Assembly: GCA_023454175.1 (NCBI GenBank)
Contig: JAEXRW010000027.1
Coordinates: forward strand, 1 to 33,496
Length of the DNA: 33,496 nt
Source: Bacillota bacterium
GTDB taxonomy: Bacteria > Bacillota > Clostridia > Christensenellales > JAEXRW01
Reading direction: 5' to 3'
The notes beneath the pieces were generated by a model. The model ran no database searches. It was not told the DNA's origin and saw only the letters and a list, made by a program, of their open reading frames with translations. Shown piece by piece: positions 22,191-31,077 of this stretch (its first letter is position 1; the number at the start of each line of letters is the position of its first letter). Position numbers and translations under genes: made by a program.

Positions 22191-24111
22191 AATTGGCTGC
22201 TTCACATTCCGCGTCCGTGGGGTGATCCGCATTTGCCCCGCCGGATAGCATCTGCTGCATGGAGGCATGCACGGCATCGCGCAGGCGCTCCACCTGTTCC
22301 TTCACCGTGCCTCCCGCCGGAACGGGCACGGGTTTGCCTATGGCAACTGTGATACAGGGTTTCTTTTTCAGAAGTTTCCACAGCCCGTGCGGCGGCCGCT
22401 GCTTCAGCACCAGGGGCAGGACAGGGAGGCCCGACTCCACAGCCAGGCGGAAGGCGCCGTTTTTAAAGGGACGCAACTCGGCATAGCCGGGCCAGAGCGC
22501 CGCTTCGGGATAAAAATGCACCAGGCGGCCGCGGCCCAGTTCACCCTTCATGGCCTGCATGAAGGCGCGCAGGGCCTTGGGCGTCTCGGGTATGGGGGTG
22601 GCGCCCAGCGTGCTGACCAGGAAACTGACGCCGGGGGTCTCAAAATTACCCTTCAAAGACGTCATGACGGGCTGGCGCGGGAAAAGGGCGAAGTTCAGCA
22701 TGGGGGCGTCCAGCGTATGGACGTGGTTGGAAACCGAAACCGCCCCGCCCTGGAGAAGGCGCAGATTTTGCCGGCCTTCGGAGGCGTATCCCAGGGACAG
22801 CTTCAGGATGACATAGAACGCAGGGTACATGATGAGATACTTGAAAATGAAGGAGAAAATGAGGAAAAACACATTGCGTTTTACAAAGCGGTAGTCCTCG
22901 CCGATCATACAATTCCCGGTCTGGGCAAGGTGGATCTGATGGGCGTCGGAGTCATGCGCATGCTTCTCGCGGTATGCTTTTTCCGCGATGACCTGGTCGT
23001 AGAGGTGCTCCATCTGCTCGATGCAGCGGGCCATTTTATACTTCTGTGCCCGCTTCAGGTACTGTTCCCGCAGCTCTGCGCGTTCCTGCGGGTGCTCGAT
23101 CATGTATTCGATCTTGCGGCGCAGGTCCTTCACGCTCCGATTTTTGAACAGGCTGCGTTCATCGATGGCGAACTGGCCGGTGGCGCTCTTGCTGGAATCG
23201 GATATCACCGGCACCAGGCCGCAGGCGAAAGCCTCGGCGCAGGCTACGGCCTCGATCTCGGCCTCGGCGGCATGGACGTACAGGTCGCACCGGTTGAGCA
23301 ACTCCGCCAGTTCATACTTGTCATAAAAGCCGAAGACGGGTTTATTGCGCAGCTTCTCCCCCAGGCGCTTATAGGACTTAGCTTTGGGGCCCTTGCCGGG
23401 GAGGACCAGCTGGATCCTGTCGGCGTATTTGGACCCCTTCACCGCCCTGATGATGAGGTCCTGCCGCTTTTCGGGGGAGAGGCGGCCCACCATGGCGATG
23501 ACGAACTTATCCCGCCATTCAGGCGGCTTTTCCACGTCCATGGGACGGAAGACCTCGTCGGCCCCATTGGAGATGACATGCAGGCTGGATTTGTACCGGT
23601 ACTTTTTCAATTGGCCGGCAATGAACCTGGAAGGGCAATGGATATGCTCCACATGCCGGAAAAACCTGTCCCGCATCCAGCGGTAGAGGCCGGGGACGAG
23701 AAGGGGAAGATACTTCATCCCGATATTGTAGGAGATATTCTCGGGCTGGCAGTGGAAGGACGCCACATAGGGGATGCCCATCTCCTGCGCGATCTCCCGC
23801 ACGCGCATGCAAAGCCGGAAGGGCAGCTCCAGGTGCACCATGTCCGCACCTTCCAAAGCGGCGCGCACGGCTGCATCATCGGACCGGCCGAAGACCATGC
23901 TCTGGGCACGGATGAGCGGGTCAATGACGGGGAAGATCTTCGACGGGACGCAGACCTTGCCCGGCTCCGGTTCGCCCGTTGAAATGACGGTGACAGTATG
24001 CCCGCGTGCGCGAAGACCGGCTACAAAACGCGTAGCCCAAACGGCCGCGCCCAATTTCCTGGATACGTCGGCCTCGCTGGTGTACTGGTCAATCACCAAT
24101 ACGATCTTCAT
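22189..24111 (-). CDS. Glycosyltransferase-acyltransferase fusion (GT4 + PlsC-like)
   Basis: This 640-aa protein joins two enzymes. Residues 1 to about 390 are a GT4 domain closely matching the adjacent 388-aa glycosyltransferase, with GRLSPEKRQDLI and the E-x7-E block EIEAVACAEAFACGLVPVI. A hydrophobic segment (about 413-438) follows, and then a PlsC/LPLAT acyltransferase domain with the catalytic H463-x4-D468 (NHVHTLD) and an F-Y-P-E-A block at about 533 in place of the usual FPEG. The expected role is to make and acylate a membrane glycolipid on the inner face. No ribosome binding site precedes the ATG at 24111. The frame is continuous, so the fusion is not a sequencing frameshift. Confidence 0.88.
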   Translation of the reverse strand: MKIVLVIDQYTSEADVSRKLGAAVWATRFVAGLRARGHTVTVISTGEPEPGKVCVPSKIFPVIDPLIRAQSMVFGRSDDAAVRAALEGADMVHLELPFRLCMRVREIAQEMGIPYVASFHCQPENISYNIGMKYLPLLVPGLYRWMRDRFFRHVEHIHCPSRFIAGQLKKYRYKSSLHVISNGADEVFRPMDVEKPPEWRDKFVIAMVGRLSPEKRQDLIIRAVKGSKYADRIQLVLPGKGPKAKSYKRLGEKLRNKPVFGFYDKYELAELLNRCDLYVHAAEAEIEAVACAEAFACGLVPVISDSSKSATGQFAIDERSLFKNRSVKDLRRKIEYMIEHPQERAELREQYLKRAQKYKMARCIEQMEHLYDQVIAEKAYREKHAHDSDAHQIHLAQTGNCMIGEDYRFVKRNVFFLIFSFIFKYLIMYPAFYVILKLSLGYASEGRQNLRLLQGGAVSVSNHVHTLDAPMLNFALFPRQPVMTSLKGNFETPGVSFLVSTLGATPIPETPKALRAFMQAMKGELGRGRLVHFYPEAALWPGYAELRPFKNGAFRLAVESGLPVLPLVLKQRPPHGLWKLLKKKPCITVAIGKPVPVPAGGTVKEQVERLRDAVHASMQQMLSGGANADHPTDAECEAAN

Positions 24112-24222
24112 ATTCGTTTTACGAAAGGGCGCCTACAGAAGAGAGACAGTGAATATATAATAATAGGATATGATAGCGGTTTTTCTTTTTGCGCCCTTTT
24201 GACCTCACGGCCCTCCTTTACA
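24112..24222 (-). promoter_or_regulatory. 5' leader of the fusion gene
   Basis: On the minus strand TGTAAAGGAGGG, a GGCC-GTGA-GGTC mini-hairpin and AAAAGGGCGCAAAAA lie in the same order as before the other glycosyltransferase. AAAGGGCGC (24124-24132) can pair with GCGCCCTTT (24191-24199). A frame reading C-V-K-E-G-R-E-V-K-R-A-Q-K ends with TGA overlapping the start codon (ATGA). A GTG three bases after GGAGG opens a 29-codon frame that stops seven bases before the ATG. Confidence 0.5.
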
Positions 24223-24424
24223 CAGAATGGTACCCTTTCCATCATAACAGACAAATCATGCATCTTCAACCATTTCCATATAAACATAACGATCCGGCCC
24301 CGGATGCCAAACCCCGCCCAAGCCGTTGCAACCATACGTGACGTATGTATATCCCCGTTCCGCGGAGCCTTCCACAGCCTTTTTACCAAGGCCATAAAAA
24401 TAAACCAGGCGGGACAGGAAACGG
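24223..24424. other. Gene-free stretch with a palindrome
   Basis: No credible gene is seen. CATACGT-G-ACGTATG (24333-24347) is a perfect 15-base palindrome of operator size. Nothing else stands out before the chemotaxis promoter. Confidence 0.5.
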
Positions 24425-24452
24425 TAAAGAACCAGCGAGATGTTTCCGATAT
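24425..24452 (+). promoter_or_regulatory. Sigma-D (sigma-28) promoter of the first cheW
   Basis: TAAA (24425-24428), 16 bases, TCCGATAT (24445-24452). This matches the flagellar/chemotaxis sigma factor consensus (TAAA, 14-16 bases, GCCGATAT) at all but one position. The first cheW starts about 85 bases downstream. Confidence 0.8.
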
Positions 24453-24538
24453 ATTATATGGCACGTTATGACGCTTTTTAGCAGGCACAATTTTATAAAT
24501 AAGTATTCACATTACAAGACCGGGAAGGGATATGGCGC

Positions 24539-25030
24539 ATGGCATACAATCAGATGGAAATGCTCGAAGCGGAAGAGGATACCCAGCAGGGTAAATACCT
24601 GACCTTTGCAATCGGGGAGGAAGAGTACGGACTGGATATCGGGCAGGTGACGGAGATCATCGGCATCCAGCCGGTGACCGCATTGCCCGAGATGCCGGGA
24701 TATGTCAAGGGCGTGGTCAACCTGCGGGGCAAGGTATTCCCTGTGATCGACATGCGCCTGCGTTTCAACAAACCGCAGCGGGAATACGACGAGCGGACCT
24801 GCATCATCGTGGTGGATATCCAGGGCGTGACGATGGGGCTCATCGTGGATCGGGTGCTGGAGGTCATCAAGCTGGACGATGCAGATATCGCGCCGCCGCC
24901 GGACGCCCGGACAGGCATCCTGAACAGGTACCTGAAGGGGATCGGGAAAAGCGGCGAAGGCGTGAAACTGCTGATCGACGCCCAGACCCTTTTTGTGGAA
25001 GAGGAGCTGGACAGGATCTCCCAGTGCTGA
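24539..25030 (+). CDS. cheW: CheW chemotaxis coupling protein, copy 1
   Basis: The 163-aa protein links receptors to the CheA kinase. The CheW fold is visible from YLTFAIGEEEYGLDIGQVTEII through VKGVVNLRGKVFPVIDMRLRF, the conserved N-L-R-G segment, to GLIVDRVLEVI and IAPPPDA. AAGGGA lies eight bases before the ATG. It is followed 74 bases later by a receptor gene and should be co-transcribed with it from the sigma-D promoter. The second CheW, at 31838-32314, is a close paralogue of nearly the same length. No cheA is in the window. Confidence 0.95.
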   Translation: MAYNQMEMLEAEEDTQQGKYLTFAIGEEEYGLDIGQVTEIIGIQPVTALPEMPGYVKGVVNLRGKVFPVIDMRLRFNKPQREYDERTCIIVVDIQGVTMGLIVDRVLEVIKLDDADIAPPPDARTGILNRYLKGIGKSGEGVKLLIDAQTLFVEEELDRISQC

Positions 25031-25104
25031 TCCAATAACTGAACATCAGGCTTGGCTTTTCCAAACGGAATCAAACATCATACCAAAATTACGGGGGGCA
25101 TAAC

Positions 25105-27588
25105 ATGTTCAAATTTTTCAACAACATACGGCTGACCACCAAAGTCATCGTGGGTTTTGCACTATCGGTAATCTTCATGGGAGCCATGCTTTACTTCGGG
25201 ATCACCTCCGTGCAAACACTGGGGAACAACAGCATGACCCTATATGAAAAAGGCACAGTAGGCCTGAAAAAGGCACAGCAGATCAAAACCGACTTCAAAG
25301 ATTTCCAGATATCGCTGTACAAGTATGCCACTGACACTGCGATATACCAGACTACCGCAACGTTCAACGTGCAGGAAAAACTCAGTAAAACAAGAGCTTC
25401 TGTAAACGATTATGAGCTATTCAGCCCTGAAGACAAGGATGACCTGACAACATTGGGTTATCTGCTGGACCAATTCAAAGCCGGTGCGGATAGAGTGGCC
25501 GATGCAGGTTCCAAACAAAACTCCATCATGGCTATTACCCAGCTTTCCACCCTCAACGCCACGGCTGACCAGATCGACATGAAGCTGGACTATATGCTGC
25601 AAAACAGCAACCAGTCCGCACAAGAAATAGCCAACACCAACAAAGATGACGCGGCCAGGAATTTCATGATCTCCCTGATCGTGGGAGGCGCATCCATCCT
25701 GATATCCATCCTGCTGGGGACCACGATCGTCACAGGCATCTTCAAGCCCATGAAAAAACTGCTGTCCACCGCCGACAAGCTCTCCAAGGGCGACCTGGGC
25801 TTCGAAATGAAGAGCGGGCGCAAGGATGAATTCGGCAAGCTGATCCGCGCCAACGTTGCGGTCAAAAACGCAGTCGACAACATGGTGCGCGACGTGCGCA
25901 TGCTGTCGCAGGCTGCCATCGAAGGCAGGTTTGACCTGCGGGCGGATTCGACCCGGCACAAGGGGGAATACCGCAAGATCGTGGAAGGCATCAACGACAC
26001 GATGGACACCGTGGTGGACAAGGCCTTTTGGTACGAGAGCATCCTGGACGCCATCCCCCTGCCCATCTCGGTGACGGACATGAACATGAACTGGACATTC
26101 ATCAACAAGCCCGTGGAAGAAATGCTGGGCGTGAAGCGTGACGAGGTGCTGGGCCAGCAGTGCGAAAACTGGAACGCCAACATCTGCAAAACGGAAAACT
26201 GCGGCGTGGCGAAACTGAGGAGCGGGGAACTCCGCACCGAATTCGAGCAATTCGGCGCAAACTTCCAGGTGGATACCTCCTACATCCTGGACCGCGGCGG
26301 AGAGCAGATCGGCCATATCGAAGTGGTGCAGGATATCACCGCACGCGTCAAGACCGCGCAGTATACCGACCACGAAGTGAAGAAACTCGCGAGCAACCTG
26401 GAGAAACTCTCCCTGGGCGACCTCAACCTGACCTTTGAGGTGGCGGAGGGAGACAAATACACGGAAGAAGCCAAGGCGAACTTCGAGGCCATCAACGAAA
26501 GCTTCAAGCAGGCCGTTTACTCGATCTCCCACTATATGGGGGAGACGACCCGGATCCTGAACGAGATGGCGCAGGGCAACATGACGGAGAAGATCAGCAG
26601 CGAATTTGCAGGCGACTTCATAGAGATCAAAAACTCCATCAACAGCATCGTGGATTCGCTCAACACCGTGCTCACCGAGATCAACAACGCCGCATCCCAG
26701 GTGGCCGCGGGGACCAGGCAGGTATCGGACGGGAGCCAGGCGCTTTCGCAGGGGGCCACCGAGCAGGCGAGCGCCATCGAGGAACTGACCACCACCATCA
26801 CACAGATCGCCGCACAGACGAGAGACAATGCGGCCAATGCCGTGAAGGCGAGCGAGATCACCAATGCGACCCGCGCTGCGGCGACGGAAAGCGACCACCA
26901 GATGCAGAGCATGCTCAGCGCGATGGAGGAGATCAACGAGGCATCCGCCAATATCTCCAAGATCATCAAAGTGATCGACAGCATCGCATTCCAGACCAAC
27001 ATCCTGGCGCTGAATGCGGCGGTGGAAGCTGCGCGCGCAGGGGTATACGGCAAGGGCTTCGCTGTGGTGGCGGAGGAAGTGCGGAACCTGGCCTCCAAGA
27101 GCGCGGAAGCCGCGAAGGAAACGACGGCCATGATCGAGACCTCCATCAAGAAGGCCGGTATCGGCACCCAGATGGCCAACGCGACAGCGGCCTCCCTGAA
27201 GAAGATCGTGGAGGACGTGGACCAGGCCGCGGGCCTGATGGCCGGGATCGCCAACGCATCCAACGAACAGGCCACAGGCATCGCCCAGGTGAACAAGGGC
27301 ATCGAGCAGGTGGCTGCCGTGGTGCAGAACAACTCGGCAACCGCACAGCAAAGCGCGGCGACTACGGAGGAACTCTCCAGCCAGGCGGACGTGCTCAAGG
27401 GAATGGTGGAGCAATTCCGACTGATATCGCAGGCAAATGGCGACAGTGCGCTGCCTGAAGCAGGGAATGGAACACAGATCCCCGCACTGGAAGCAGGCAA
27501 ACCTGCGGATGAGGCAGCGGAACCGCAAAAGAAGGAAAAAAAGGCCCGCAAGAGCAAAGCGGCGGAAGACGACTTCGGAAAGTATTGA
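25105..27588 (+). CDS. Methyl-accepting chemotaxis protein with an internal PAS domain
   Basis: The 827-aa receptor has TM1 (about 14-33), an external four-helix ligand domain (about 40-185), TM2 (about 188-212), HAMP (about 213-265), a PAS domain (about 308-415), a second HAMP-like stretch and a C-terminal signalling domain. The signalling tip is visible in IDSIAFQTNILALNAAVEAARAG and FAVVAEEVRNLA. The PAS domain carries three cysteines, C353, C361 and C366, in a pattern repeated in the receptor at the right edge. The protein ends in a Lys-rich tail rather than a CheR-docking pentapeptide. A GGGGGG ribosome binding site precedes the ATG. Confidence 0.95.
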   Translation: MFKFFNNIRLTTKVIVGFALSVIFMGAMLYFGITSVQTLGNNSMTLYEKGTVGLKKAQQIKTDFKDFQISLYKYATDTAIYQTTATFNVQEKLSKTRASVNDYELFSPEDKDDLTTLGYLLDQFKAGADRVADAGSKQNSIMAITQLSTLNATADQIDMKLDYMLQNSNQSAQEIANTNKDDAARNFMISLIVGGASILISILLGTTIVTGIFKPMKKLLSTADKLSKGDLGFEMKSGRKDEFGKLIRANVAVKNAVDNMVRDVRMLSQAAIEGRFDLRADSTRHKGEYRKIVEGINDTMDTVVDKAFWYESILDAIPLPISVTDMNMNWTFINKPVEEMLGVKRDEVLGQQCENWNANICKTENCGVAKLRSGELRTEFEQFGANFQVDTSYILDRGGEQIGHIEVVQDITARVKTAQYTDHEVKKLASNLEKLSLGDLNLTFEVAEGDKYTEEAKANFEAINESFKQAVYSISHYMGETTRILNEMAQGNMTEKISSEFAGDFIEIKNSINSIVDSLNTVLTEINNAASQVAAGTRQVSDGSQALSQGATEQASAIEELTTTITQIAAQTRDNAANAVKASEITNATRAAATESDHQMQSMLSAMEEINEASANISKIIKVIDSIAFQTNILALNAAVEAARAGVYGKGFAVVAEEVRNLASKSAEAAKETTAMIETSIKKAGIGTQMANATAASLKKIVEDVDQAAGLMAGIANASNEQATGIAQVNKGIEQVAAVVQNNSATAQQSAATTEELSSQADVLKGMVEQFRLISQANGDSALPEAGNGTQIPALEAGKPADEAAEPQKKEKKARKSKAAEDDFGKY

Positions 27589-27625
27589 TCCGAAGGCATG
27601 GCCGGAATGACTGATCGCTCTTTAC

Positions 27626-27660
27626 AAAGGGCTGTTCCTGGGAGGGGCAGCCCTTTCGAT
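27626..27660 (+). terminator. Probable terminator after the first receptor
   Basis: AAAGGGCTG and CAGCCCTTT pair over 9 bp around a 13-nt loop. Only three T are paired in the stem and a weak T-rich tail (CGATTCGATAATT) follows, so some read-through is likely. Confidence 0.5.
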
Positions 27661-27744
27661 TCGATAATTCCCGCTACTGCATGGCTTATGATCATCATCC
27701 GGCCAGTTAAAGATATTCCATTATATGCAATTAGAACTAAATTA

Positions 27745-27772
27745 TAAAGAAAAAGACGTAAATTAACGATTA
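27745..27772 (+). promoter_or_regulatory. Weak sigma-D-like promoter of the second receptor
   Basis: TAAA (27745-27748), 16 bases, AACGATTA (27765-27772). The CGAT core is present but the rest of the -10 box is poor. Confidence 0.35.
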
Positions 27773-27789
27773 GTAAGTATGGAGCCAGT

Positions 27790-27925
27790 ACAGACATATA
27801 CAGGGAACAGGCCGGTTTAAAGCCTGAACGGCGGACTCCCAGGCCTGTGATCCGATCCCGTACAGGGGTAAAAACCCGGGGCAGAAGACGGTATGCTGAA
27901 AACACCGTGTTTATTGAAGGAAGAC
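27790..27925 (+). other. Structured 5' leader of the second receptor
   Basis: ACAGGCC and GGCCTGT pair (near 27816 and 27851), enclosed by TACAGGGA with TCCCGTA (one bulge). Downstream are a GGGTAAAAACCC hairpin and an ACGGT/ACCGT hairpin. The total is about 130 bases of foldable leader before a receptor gene. It does not match the c-di-GMP-I or -II riboswitch cores as I know them. Confidence 0.45.
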
Positions 27926-27956
27926 TGCTGAACAACCAGCACCTGGAGGCAGGAAT

Positions 27957-30191
27957 ATGTTCAAAAATCTCAGAATCGGGACGAAACTCATCATCGTGTT
28001 TGCTGTGATCCTTGCAGGGCTGCTGGGGGTGGGGGCATACGGTGTGCTTTCACTGCAGGACATAGCAGCCCAGAACGCGGCACTCTACCATGAAAACGTC
28101 CTATCCATATCCGCCGCTGCAGAGCTGTACAAGGAGTTTTACACATTTCGCACGACCGCGTCGGAAACGGTGAGCATGAATTTCACCCCTGACGGCGCAG
28201 CCAGGCTCAGGGATGCTCTGGACCAGGCTGACAAGAACATCGACGCGATCTACAAGAAGTACGAATCCTTATTCAGCGCAAAGGGCAACGAGTCTTTCGG
28301 CACGCTCAGATCCAGCTTTTCCACCTATCTGACGGCCATGCAGTCACTGGATAATGACATCAGACGCGGGGACTGGGAAAAGGCAAAGAAGACCCTGCAG
28401 TCTTCAGCGGAGCGCGCGACCAGTATCGGTTATGATCTGGGGGAAATATCCAACCGGAACATCGATCTGGCAAAGACCAAAGCAGCCGGCAACGCCGGCG
28501 CGTCCACGACAGCCACCTATATCATGATCGGGGCGGCCGGCATCGCAAGCATCCTGTCGGCACTGTTTGCCATATTTGTAACGCGGGGGATCACCAAACC
28601 CGTCCGTAAGCTGATGAATGCATCCAACAAACTGGCAGCGGGCAATACCGATATTTCACTCGGCATCAAGACCAAAGATGAGATCGGCCAGCTGGCGGCA
28701 GCATTCGGCAGGATGGTGAACGCCATCAGAGCCGTCATATCGGATGCAAAGATGCTCTCGGAGCAGGCCGTGGCGGGACATCTCTCCATGCGGGCGGATG
28801 CATCCAGGCACCAGGGCGCTTTCCGCGAGATGATAGAGGGCATCAACAACACGCTGGACGGGTTCGTATCGCCTTTCGAAGAATTTCAGAATGCCCTGGG
28901 CAGGATGTGCATAAACGATTTCACCACTGGAGTGGAAGGTGATTACCAGGGGGACCTGAAGGATATGGGCGACGCCATCAACAAGGTAAAAGACCAGATG
29001 AATTCCATCACGGATTCCTTCATCCTGCTGTCCCGTGGGGATTTCTCGGAACTGCCCGCCATCGAAGAACTGGGCCGCAGAAGCGAGAACGACCACCTGA
29101 TACCTTCCGCAATCCAAATGATGCGGGCCATCAATGCCGCAATCAACGAAGCCAATGCGCTCTCGAATGCAGTCATCTGCGGCGACCTGAGTGTGCGCAG
29201 CGACGAATCACAATACCAGGGCAGGTACCGGGAACTGATCGAAGGGATCAACCATATCATGGACGCAATGGCCACGCCGATGTACGAAGCCATCGACGCG
29301 CTGGGTACCATGGCACAGAACGACTACACGGTGAGAGTCAGCGACGAGTACCAAGGCGCGTTTGCGGACCTGTCCGACTCTGTGAACAAAGTCATCTCCA
29401 CGCTGAACAAGGTGATGCACGAGATCAACAATGCCGCAAGCCAGGTGGCATCGGGCGCACACCAGGTATCGGCGGGGAGCCAGGCACTCTCCCAGGGATC
29501 TACAGAACAGGCGATGGCCATCGAACAGCTGACAGCAACCATCAGCCAGATCGCAGCCCAGACAAAGGAGAACGCCGAAAGTGCTGACGAAGCCAGCAGG
29601 GTGGCCAGCGGCGTAAAAGAAAGCGCGTGTGAAGGAAACGCGTACATGCAGGACATGCTGCACTCGATGGAGGAGATCAACGACGCCTCCGCAAGCATCT
29701 CCAGGATCATCAAGGTGATCGACGATATCGCGTTCCAGACGAACATCCTGGCGCTGAACGCGGCCGTGGAAGCGGCCCGTGCGGGCGTGCACGGGAAGGG
29801 GTTTGCGGTGGTGGCGGAGGAAGTGCGCAACCTGGCGGCCAAGAGCGCGGAGGCTGCACGCGATACGACCACCCTGATAGAGGGCTCCATCCAGAAGACG
29901 GAGACGGGAACGAAAACTGCCGCCGAGGCTGCGGGCGCGTTGGAGAGAATAACGAAAGACCTGGAAAAGGCCGCGGAGCTGATGGGCAGGATCGCGCTTT
30001 CATCCAACGAGCAAGCCAGCGGCATCTCGCAGGTGAACAGGGGCGTGGAACAGGTGGCGCAGGTGGTGCAGAGCAACTCCGCTACGGCGCAGCAGAGCGC
30101 GGCGACGACGCAGGAACTATCCAGCCAGGCTGAAATGCTACGGGGCATGGTGGGACGGTTCAGGCTGAAAGACGCGGAGCTGGAGCGCTGA
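27957..30191 (+). CDS. Methyl-accepting chemotaxis protein without a PAS domain
   Basis: The 744-aa receptor has TM1 (about 11-32), an external helical domain (about 35-183), TM2 (about 186-208), then HAMP followed by further HAMP-like repeats (about 209-470) instead of the PAS domain of its neighbours. The C-terminal signalling region has IDDIAFQTNILALNAAVEAARAG and FAVVAEEVRNLAAKSAEAA. GGAGG precedes the ATG. The gene has its own long leader and a strong terminator, so it is probably a separate transcript inside the chemotaxis block. The ligand is unknown. Confidence 0.95.
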   Translation: MFKNLRIGTKLIIVFAVILAGLLGVGAYGVLSLQDIAAQNAALYHENVLSISAAAELYKEFYTFRTTASETVSMNFTPDGAARLRDALDQADKNIDAIYKKYESLFSAKGNESFGTLRSSFSTYLTAMQSLDNDIRRGDWEKAKKTLQSSAERATSIGYDLGEISNRNIDLAKTKAAGNAGASTTATYIMIGAAGIASILSALFAIFVTRGITKPVRKLMNASNKLAAGNTDISLGIKTKDEIGQLAAAFGRMVNAIRAVISDAKMLSEQAVAGHLSMRADASRHQGAFREMIEGINNTLDGFVSPFEEFQNALGRMCINDFTTGVEGDYQGDLKDMGDAINKVKDQMNSITDSFILLSRGDFSELPAIEELGRRSENDHLIPSAIQMMRAINAAINEANALSNAVICGDLSVRSDESQYQGRYRELIEGINHIMDAMATPMYEAIDALGTMAQNDYTVRVSDEYQGAFADLSDSVNKVISTLNKVMHEINNAASQVASGAHQVSAGSQALSQGSTEQAMAIEQLTATISQIAAQTKENAESADEASRVASGVKESACEGNAYMQDMLHSMEEINDASASISRIIKVIDDIAFQTNILALNAAVEAARAGVHGKGFAVVAEEVRNLAAKSAEAARDTTTLIEGSIQKTETGTKTAAEAAGALERITKDLEKAAELMGRIALSSNEQASGISQVNRGVEQVAQVVQSNSATAQQSAATTQELSSQAEMLRGMVGRFRLKDAELER

Positions 30192-30271
30192 AGAGGGGCA
30201 CCATGGCAAGTCCTGGGGACAGGCCGGGGAAACGCCCGGGTGAAACAGGGTAAAATGCGGGACTACAACCT

Positions 30272-30298
30272 GCGGGGGGGCTTATCCCCCCGCTTTTT
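30272..30298 (+). terminator. Terminator of the second receptor
   Basis: GCGGGGGG and CCCCCCGC pair over 8 bp around a short loop and are followed by five T. Confidence 0.9.
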
Positions 30299-30423
30299 GC
30301 GGAAGGCTGCGAGGAGGATCGGATTTGAAGAAATTTGAAAAATGTTATTGTTCTAAACTCAAATACGTGTTAACCTTATGATGAATCAATAAATTTCTAA
30401 CATTATACAATATGAGGAAGATT

Positions 30424-31002
30424 ATGATCAGATCGGACGATATAAAAAAAGCCGCACTGCAGCTTTTCGCGTTCAGAGGCTATGATGCAACATCCATGCA
30501 GGATATCGCAGACGCCGTGGGCATCAAAAAGGCGACCATCTACTCCCATTTCAAAAGCAAAAGCGATATATTCCTCGCACTGCTTCAGGAGCAAGCCGAC
30601 CTTTTTACGAATACCATCACAGCCGCGCTGGCGAAATCCGGCGCTACGGAGATCAAGGATCTTTTGTATGAAGTATTCGACGCGAACGTGCGGCTGTACA
30701 ACGACAAGACGAACCTGCTTTTCTGGAAACGCGCAGAGCTTCTGGCTGCAGGTTTTTCGGAGATGGATATCCAAATACAGCTAAAGCTGATCATGGACAA
30801 CATGAACAGCCTCGTCCAGATGAACGTGCAGAAGGCATTTATGGAAAAAGGAATGGAGCCGGATTCGCGATGGGTGGGGAAATGCATGCTGTCCTTCATG
30901 CTCTTCCTGCACGGTTACCTCGAATGGATGATGCTTTCGGAAACGTATGAAGCCATGGATACACGCGCCGCCTGGGAGAACTTCTGGAACGGCTTAGGCT
31001 GA
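30424..31002 (+). CDS. TetR/AcrR family transcriptional regulator, second copy
   Basis: The 192-aa protein has a TetR helix-turn-helix (about 8-50) with TSMQDIADAVGIKKATIYSHFKSK and a divergent C-terminal ligand domain rich in Met and Trp. The ATG at 30424 is preferred because AGGA lies a few bases upstream. The ATG at 30412 would add four residues but has no binding site. No exporter or enzyme gene is adjacent; the flanking genes are chemotaxis receptors, so the target is not evident. No clear palindrome lies in its promoter region. A strong terminator follows. Confidence 0.9.
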   Translation: MIRSDDIKKAALQLFAFRGYDATSMQDIADAVGIKKATIYSHFKSKSDIFLALLQEQADLFTNTITAALAKSGATEIKDLLYEVFDANVRLYNDKTNLLFWKRAELLAAGFSEMDIQIQLKLIMDNMNSLVQMNVQKAFMEKGMEPDSRWVGKCMLSFMLFLHGYLEWMMLSETYEAMDTRAAWENFWNGLG

Positions 31003-31049
31003 AACAAACCGATAACAGATTATCCTATTGGAACAAATGCAACTCCATG

Positions 31050-31077
31050 GGCAGAGGAAAAATCCTCTGCCTTTTTT
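31050..31077 (+). terminator. Terminator of the second TetR gene
   Basis: GGCAGAGGA and TCCTCTGCC pair over 9 bp around AAAA and are followed by six T. Confidence 0.92.

Noticed and set aside
22267..23982. A 571-codon open frame on the plus strand
   Set aside because: It is antisense to the glycosyltransferase-acyltransferase gene, whose frame shows clear motifs; this one shows none.
24108..24488. A 126-codon minus-strand gene upstream of the fusion gene
   Set aside because: No ribosome binding site or recognisable domain. Only its last part resembles the leader of the other glycosyltransferase, so I treat that part as leader.
25417..27528. A 703-codon open frame on the minus strand
   Set aside because: It lies fully antisense to a clear chemotaxis receptor and has a His/Arg/Leu-rich composition typical of the shadow frame of a GC-rich gene.
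27790..27925. c-di-GMP-I or c-di-GMP-II riboswitch before the second receptor
   Set aside because: The conserved GEMM core (GGGCAAACC, GACGCAAAGC) and the class II pseudoknot bases are absent.
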